DNA of 43,730 nt from Dehalococcoidia bacterium. Its GTDB lineage: Bacteria > Chloroflexota > Dehalococcoidia > Lucifugimonadales > UBA3495. Each line of letters begins with the position of its first letter. The first letter of the stretch is position 1. Shown here piece after piece: positions 40,459 through 43,730 of this stretch. The stretch spans positions 1 to 43,730 of the forward strand of contig JAJDTP010000008.1 in the NCBI GenBank assembly GCA_022827095.1. Direction: 5' to 3'. Made by a program: the position numbers and the translations under genes. The notes below the pieces were generated by a model. The model ran no database searches. It saw only the letters and a program-made list of their open reading frames with translations, and was not told the DNA's origin.

Positions 40459-41931
40459 ATGACTACCAAATCCGCAGCGCCGGTCACCGCTCCGATGTAT
40501 TTCGGGTGGTACATCGTCGCCACCTGCTTCTTCGTCTCCTTCCTTTCCATGCCGGGCCGTCAAGGGTTCGGCCTTTTTGTCACTGAAATGGAGCCCACGT
40601 TCGGGTGGGACCGCTCGGACATTTCGTGGGTAGGGTCGGTCGGTTTCCTCATCAACGGGGCGATGCAGCCCATCATGGGCGCGCTGTTCGACAAGTACGG
40701 GCCGCGGCGAGTGTTCGGCATTGGGTTGTCAATCATGGGCCTGGCCATCATGAGCCTGGCGTTCATGCAGGACCTGCAGCACTCGCTGAACCTGGGCGTA
40801 ATCAGCATTCCGCTGGACCTGCTGTGGTTCATCGTGGTGTTCTCCATAGTGATCAACACCTGCCTCAGCGCGGCGTCGATCACCAACATGCTGGCCCTGG
40901 TGGTGCGCTGGTTCCGGCGCAAGCGGAGCAAGGCGACCGGATTGGCAGCGGCGGGGACTTCCATCGGTGGTTTGCTGATGATCCCGTTTGCCGCGTACCT
41001 GATGGGCATTATCGACAACACCAGCCTGAACATAGCCGGGGTGGAACTGGTTGGTTGGCGCACAGTGTGGTTCCTGCTGGGGGCGATGGTCGTGTTCCTG
41101 TCGGCCCCGTTGGCCGTATTCTTCCTCCGGCCAAGCCCGACGGAGCTGGGGCTCAACCCGGACGGTGACCCCAACCCGGAGGACGCACCGGCGGGGAGTG
41201 CGCCACAGCAACGCCAGTCCGGCCTGTACGAAGTCAATAGTTGGCGGCAGTGCTTCAAGACGCCGCCCATGTGGCAGTTGTCAGGCGCATACGTAGTTTG
41301 CGGCATTACCACGGGTCTGTTGAGCATTCACTTCATACCGTATGCGGAGGACATCCTGCCGGATACGGTCAACTTCCTGTGGATGACCTTCGATGACAAG
41401 AAGGTCTTCGCCGCGCTGATGTTCGGCGTAATGACCGGTCTCAACGCCGCGGGCGTGATCATCACCGGGTTCATGGGGGATCGGATGCGGCGCAAGAACG
41501 TGCTGGCGCTGGTGTACGCGACCCGGGGCGTGGCGTTCATGTGCCTGGTCTTCCTACCCCTGTTCGGCTACGGGATGCTGGGGTTGGTGGCGTTCGCGCT
41601 GCTCTCCGGCATGTCCTGGGTGGCCAGCGTGCCGTTGACGTCGACGCTGACCGCGGACGTCTATGGATTCCGCGCCTTGGGAACAATCAGCGGGTGGGTA
41701 TTTTTCTCGCATCAGATCGGGTCGTTCTTCAGCATCCAGTTCGCCGGTTACGCCTACGAGTGGTTTGGCAACAGCTATTTCTGGCCGTTCCTGATCGCGG
41801 GTCTCACCCTGATTCCGGCGGCGATAATGGCCTACAGCATAAAGGAGTACCACTATTCCAGCCGGTACAATTCGCGTCCGGCCGAGGCCGGCCCGCAGTT
41901 GGCGACGGCAGGAGCCGGCGGGCGATATTAG
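40459..41931 (+). CDS. MFS transporter 2
   Basis: 490 residues, twelve membrane segments. Similar in layout to MFS 1: YFGWYIVATCFFVSFLSM at the first helix, ALFDKYGPRRVFGIG (motif A) after TM2, and a hydrophilic loop around 225-255. The second half includes a short insertion (DTVNFLWMTFDDKKV) not seen in MFS 1. Probable substrate: small organic acids; unproven. GGGGGC near the start serves as ribosome site. Confidence 0.88.
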   Translation: MTTKSAAPVTAPMYFGWYIVATCFFVSFLSMPGRQGFGLFVTEMEPTFGWDRSDISWVGSVGFLINGAMQPIMGALFDKYGPRRVFGIGLSIMGLAIMSLAFMQDLQHSLNLGVISIPLDLLWFIVVFSIVINTCLSAASITNMLALVVRWFRRKRSKATGLAAAGTSIGGLLMIPFAAYLMGIIDNTSLNIAGVELVGWRTVWFLLGAMVVFLSAPLAVFFLRPSPTELGLNPDGDPNPEDAPAGSAPQQRQSGLYEVNSWRQCFKTPPMWQLSGAYVVCGITTGLLSIHFIPYAEDILPDTVNFLWMTFDDKKVFAALMFGVMTGLNAAGVIITGFMGDRMRRKNVLALVYATRGVAFMCLVFLPLFGYGMLGLVAFALLSGMSWVASVPLTSTLTADVYGFRALGTISGWVFFSHQIGSFFSIQFAGYAYEWFGNSYFWPFLIAGLTLIPAAIMAYSIKEYHYSSRYNSRPAEAGPQLATAGAGGRY

Positions 41932-41959
41932 GGTCGCCAATCGACCGTGAAGGTGGCAG

Positions 41960-42235
41960 GTGACCGCGATGGGCGGAGGAGCGTTCGTTGCCATATTGGC
42001 GTCCCTTGGGCGTCATCACGGAGAGGCGGACCCGACCCTGCTCCAGTGGATCATGGCGGCCCTGAGCCACATTCTATTCGGAAAGCTGGGCTTCACCGAA
42101 CTCACCGTGGTCATCATCATCGGGATAATCATACTTGCCATGCCGGCAATGATCGTGATTGCTTATCTGGCAAGCACTCGACGGGCGCCAGTGCGCCATG
42201 CCGACAGCGCTGAGTCCTTCTCCCAACCCGAGTAG
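41960..42235 (+). CDS. Small single-helix membrane protein
   Basis: 91 residues from GTG 41960, or 88 from ATG 41969. One long membrane helix (ELTVVIIIGIIILAMPAMIVIAYL, about 46-69), short N-terminal His-rich region and a polar tail. It lies 28 bp after MFS 2 and before galU. I do not recognise a family; both start sites have weak ribosome sites. Confidence 0.5.
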   Translation: MTAMGGGAFVAILASLGRHHGEADPTLLQWIMAALSHILFGKLGFTELTVVIIIGIIILAMPAMIVIAYLASTRRAPVRHADSAESFSQPE

Positions 42236-42310
42236 TCGTCCTTCGTCGCGAACCGGGGGCCAACGGCGGGTGGCCGGACACACTGGCCTCCCGGTCGCGC
42301 GGACCCCGCG

Positions 42311-42319
42311 TGCTATGAT
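42311..42319 (+). promoter_or_regulatory. Extended -10 promoter, near-leaderless galU
   Basis: TG (42311-42312), one nt, TATGAT (42314-42319). A start site 7 nt beyond would be at about 42326, two bases before ATG 42328. No ribosome site fits, so galU would be translated from a leaderless or near-leaderless mRNA. Confidence 0.55.
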
Positions 42320-42327
42320 GGGTGCGT

Positions 42328-43200
42328 ATGTGCGCCACCGTTCGAAAAGCGGTCATCCCGGCAGCGGGTCTCGGCACCAGGTTCTTGCCGGTGACCCGAT
42401 CCGTGCCCAAGGAACTGCTGCCGATACTCGACCGGCCCATGTTGCAGTACGTGGTCGAGGAGGCGGCCGAAGCGGGGATTGCCGACGTCATCGTCGTCAC
42501 GTCCCCTGGCAAGGAAGGAATCGCTGAGTATTTCCAGCCTCGACCCGATCTCGAAGAGCGGCTGGCCGAAGACGCGCAGCTCCTGCAGAAGGTGCAATCC
42601 GGAGCCAACCTGGCCGACGTGTCATTTGTGATCCAGCACGAACCGCTGGGCTTGGGTCACGCCGTGCTCACGGCGCGCGAGGCGGTGGGCGATGAACCGT
42701 TCGCCGTGATTTTGCCGGACGACATAGTCGACCACTCGCCGGGCGTCCTTTCGCAGATGATGGCAGCCGTCACCGGAGAAGACGGCGCCGCAGCCGTGGC
42801 GGTGGAGCGTGTGCCGTGGGAACTGGTGCAGAACTACGGCGTGGTTGATTCGGAACCGTCGGCCGAGGGTCGGCACCGGGTACACGGGTTGGTGGAAAAG
42901 CCGTCGCCCGGGACGGCGCCGTCGAACCTGTCCATCGTGGGACGATACCTGCTGCCAGCTCAGGTTTTTGATTGTCTCGAGCGGACGCCACCGGGAGCCC
43001 GAGGCGAAATCCAGTTGACCGACGGGCTGGCGCTGTTGATGGAAGACGTGCCCGTTTATGCGTGTGAGTTCGAAGGAACACGCTACGACGGCGGCAATCC
43101 GCTGGGATTGCTCAGAGCGTCGCTGGAGTATGCGCTGAAACGCGACGACACCCGGCAAGCAACTGTGGACCTGGTACGGCGGTTGGCGGCCGAGTTGTAG
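42328..43200 (+). CDS. galU: UTP-glucose-1-phosphate uridylyltransferase
   Basis: 290 residues from ATG 42328 (GTG 42322 is an alternative). RKAVIPAAGLGTRFLPVTRSVPKELLPI carries the nucleotidyltransferase signature with the catalytic Lys; GHAVLTAREAV, then FAVILPDDIV, matches GalU with the metal Asp; VEKPSPGTAPSNLSIVGRYLLP is the C-terminal sugar-binding part. It makes UDP-glucose for cell-surface polymers. GalU is 290-300 residues, as here. Confidence 0.95.
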   Translation: MCATVRKAVIPAAGLGTRFLPVTRSVPKELLPILDRPMLQYVVEEAAEAGIADVIVVTSPGKEGIAEYFQPRPDLEERLAEDAQLLQKVQSGANLADVSFVIQHEPLGLGHAVLTAREAVGDEPFAVILPDDIVDHSPGVLSQMMAAVTGEDGAAAVAVERVPWELVQNYGVVDSEPSAEGRHRVHGLVEKPSPGTAPSNLSIVGRYLLPAQVFDCLERTPPGARGEIQLTDGLALLMEDVPVYACEFEGTRYDGGNPLGLLRASLEYALKRDDTRQATVDLVRRLAAEL

Positions 43201-43240
43201 CGCGGCCGGGGCTATTGCATATGAAAGTTGAGGTGCCGGC

Positions 43241-43246
43241 TATGAT
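43241..43246 (+). promoter_or_regulatory. -10 element before the ISAs1-type transposase
   Basis: TATGAT (43241-43246), 33 nt before ATG 43279, in a context GTTGAGGTGCCGGC shared with the promoter near 40390. Confidence 0.4.
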
Positions 43247-43278
43247 GTTGTCCAAACCGTGGCGGAGGGGAGGACACC

Positions 43279-43730
43279 ATGAACGAGTTGGCCGATGTAT
43301 TTGCTGATTTGGAAGACCCGCGCGCGGTCAATGCCCGCCTCCATTCCCGGTACGACATCCTGGTCATCGCCCGGTGCACCGTAGTCAGCGGCGGCCAGAC
43401 CCGTGTCGCGGCACGGGGCAGGCCCTGCAGTGAGATGGAGCTCTACGGCCACTCCAAACGGGACTTGCCGCAATCCTTTCTGAAGCTGGAAAACGGCATT
43501 CCCAGCCATGACACCTTTCCCGAGCGCTGAAGATGCTGGATACGGAAGCTTTCCAGTGGTGGTTTCTGGGGTTCATGGAACAGTTTGCGGAAGGCATTGC
43601 GGGTGTGTTGGCGTTGGATGGCAAGACCTTGCGCCGTACTTACGACCGGTCCGCCGGGTGTTCGCCGCTGCATCTGGTCAGCGCCTGGGCGGAAGAGCAG
43701 CGTCTGGTGTTGGGACAGGTGGCCCAGCGG
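43279..43730 (+). pseudogene. ISAs1 family transposase, disrupted and cut by the window edge
   Basis: MNELADVFADLEDPRAVNARLHSRYDILVIARCTVVSGGQT is the standard start of ISAs1/H-repeat transposases, and LKLENGIPSHDTF follows. Between them the segment GGQTRVAARGRPCSEMELYGH reads like a small insertion compared with the family. The frame then stops at TGA 43530. Immediately after, another frame continues with MLDTEAFQWWFLGFMEQFAEGIAGVLALDGKTLRRTYD (the first DDE Asp in LDGK), so one base is missing near 43521-43532. It goes on to the window end. Confidence 0.75.

Overview
This is a GC-rich (roughly 60 percent) bacterial chromosomal window. No rRNA or tRNA gene was recognised and nothing looks phage- or plasmid-borne. 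The gene style fits an uncultivated Chloroflexota lineage of the SAR202/Dehalococcoidia type: a reductive-dehalogenase-like Fe-S protein, tandem LigB-like dioxygenases, many FAD oxidoreductases and MaoC/enoyl-CoA enzymes, dipeptide-type ABC genes with a Val-Glu-Lys-rich lipoprotein, several Uma2-family nucleases, and dispersed GGGGCGAAT palindromes. That assignment is inference from gene content.

Layout. 1-3243 (minus): a 3'-incomplete RdhA/QueG-like Fe-S protein, then an operon thioredoxin reductase-like > MBL hydrolase > small membrane protein. 3614-5773 (plus): two tandem class III extradiol dioxygenase-like genes. 5838-6677 (minus): a PIN-toxin/antitoxin pair. 6781-10447 (minus): a TPP riboswitch driving an SSS-family transporter and thiC. 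10778-13291 (minus): panD, a decayed methyltransferase copy and two methyltransferases, preceded at 13400-13775 by a sigma70-type promoter and a block with nine hairpins. 13904-16150 (minus): quinone oxidoreductase plus SprT-like peptidase, and a DUF1989 protein. 16356-18911: a GreA-type factor with an extra N-terminal domain, a peroxiredoxin whose peroxidatic cysteine codon is UGA (probable selenocysteine), and a beta-CASP-like nuclease. 18953-21020 (minus): NYN-domain protein and threonine synthase-like protein. 21309-26656: enoyl-CoA hydratase, an IS5-type element, and a damaged dipeptide-type ABC operon (one nonsense codon, one frameshift). 27147-30819 (plus): sulfate adenylyltransferase, a MaoC-like dehydratase and two tandem Uma2 genes. 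30816-35386: aminotransferase, GMC oxidoreductase and TcuA-like flavoprotein. 35459-38272 (plus): an accessory islet with a coiled-coil protein, a flavoprotein gene fragment, an MNT/HEPN pair, a Cys-rich protein, a small winged-helix protein and Uma2. 38373-43200: two MFS transporters flanking a fourth Uma2, a small membrane protein and galU. The window ends inside a broken ISAs1-type transposase.

Connections. Thiamine uptake and synthesis share one TPP-controlled transcript. Small-molecule catabolism (dioxygenases, flavoproteins, enoyl-CoA/MaoC enzymes, MFS and ABC uptake) dominates the metabolic content. Several loci show decay or duplication scars. Many plus-strand genes share an extended -10 promoter (TGnTAnnAT), and at sat and galU it lies so close to the start codon that the mRNAs would be almost leaderless. 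The most notable finding is the probable selenoprotein peroxiredoxin; the hairpin-dense panD leader is the best candidate for an undescribed RNA.
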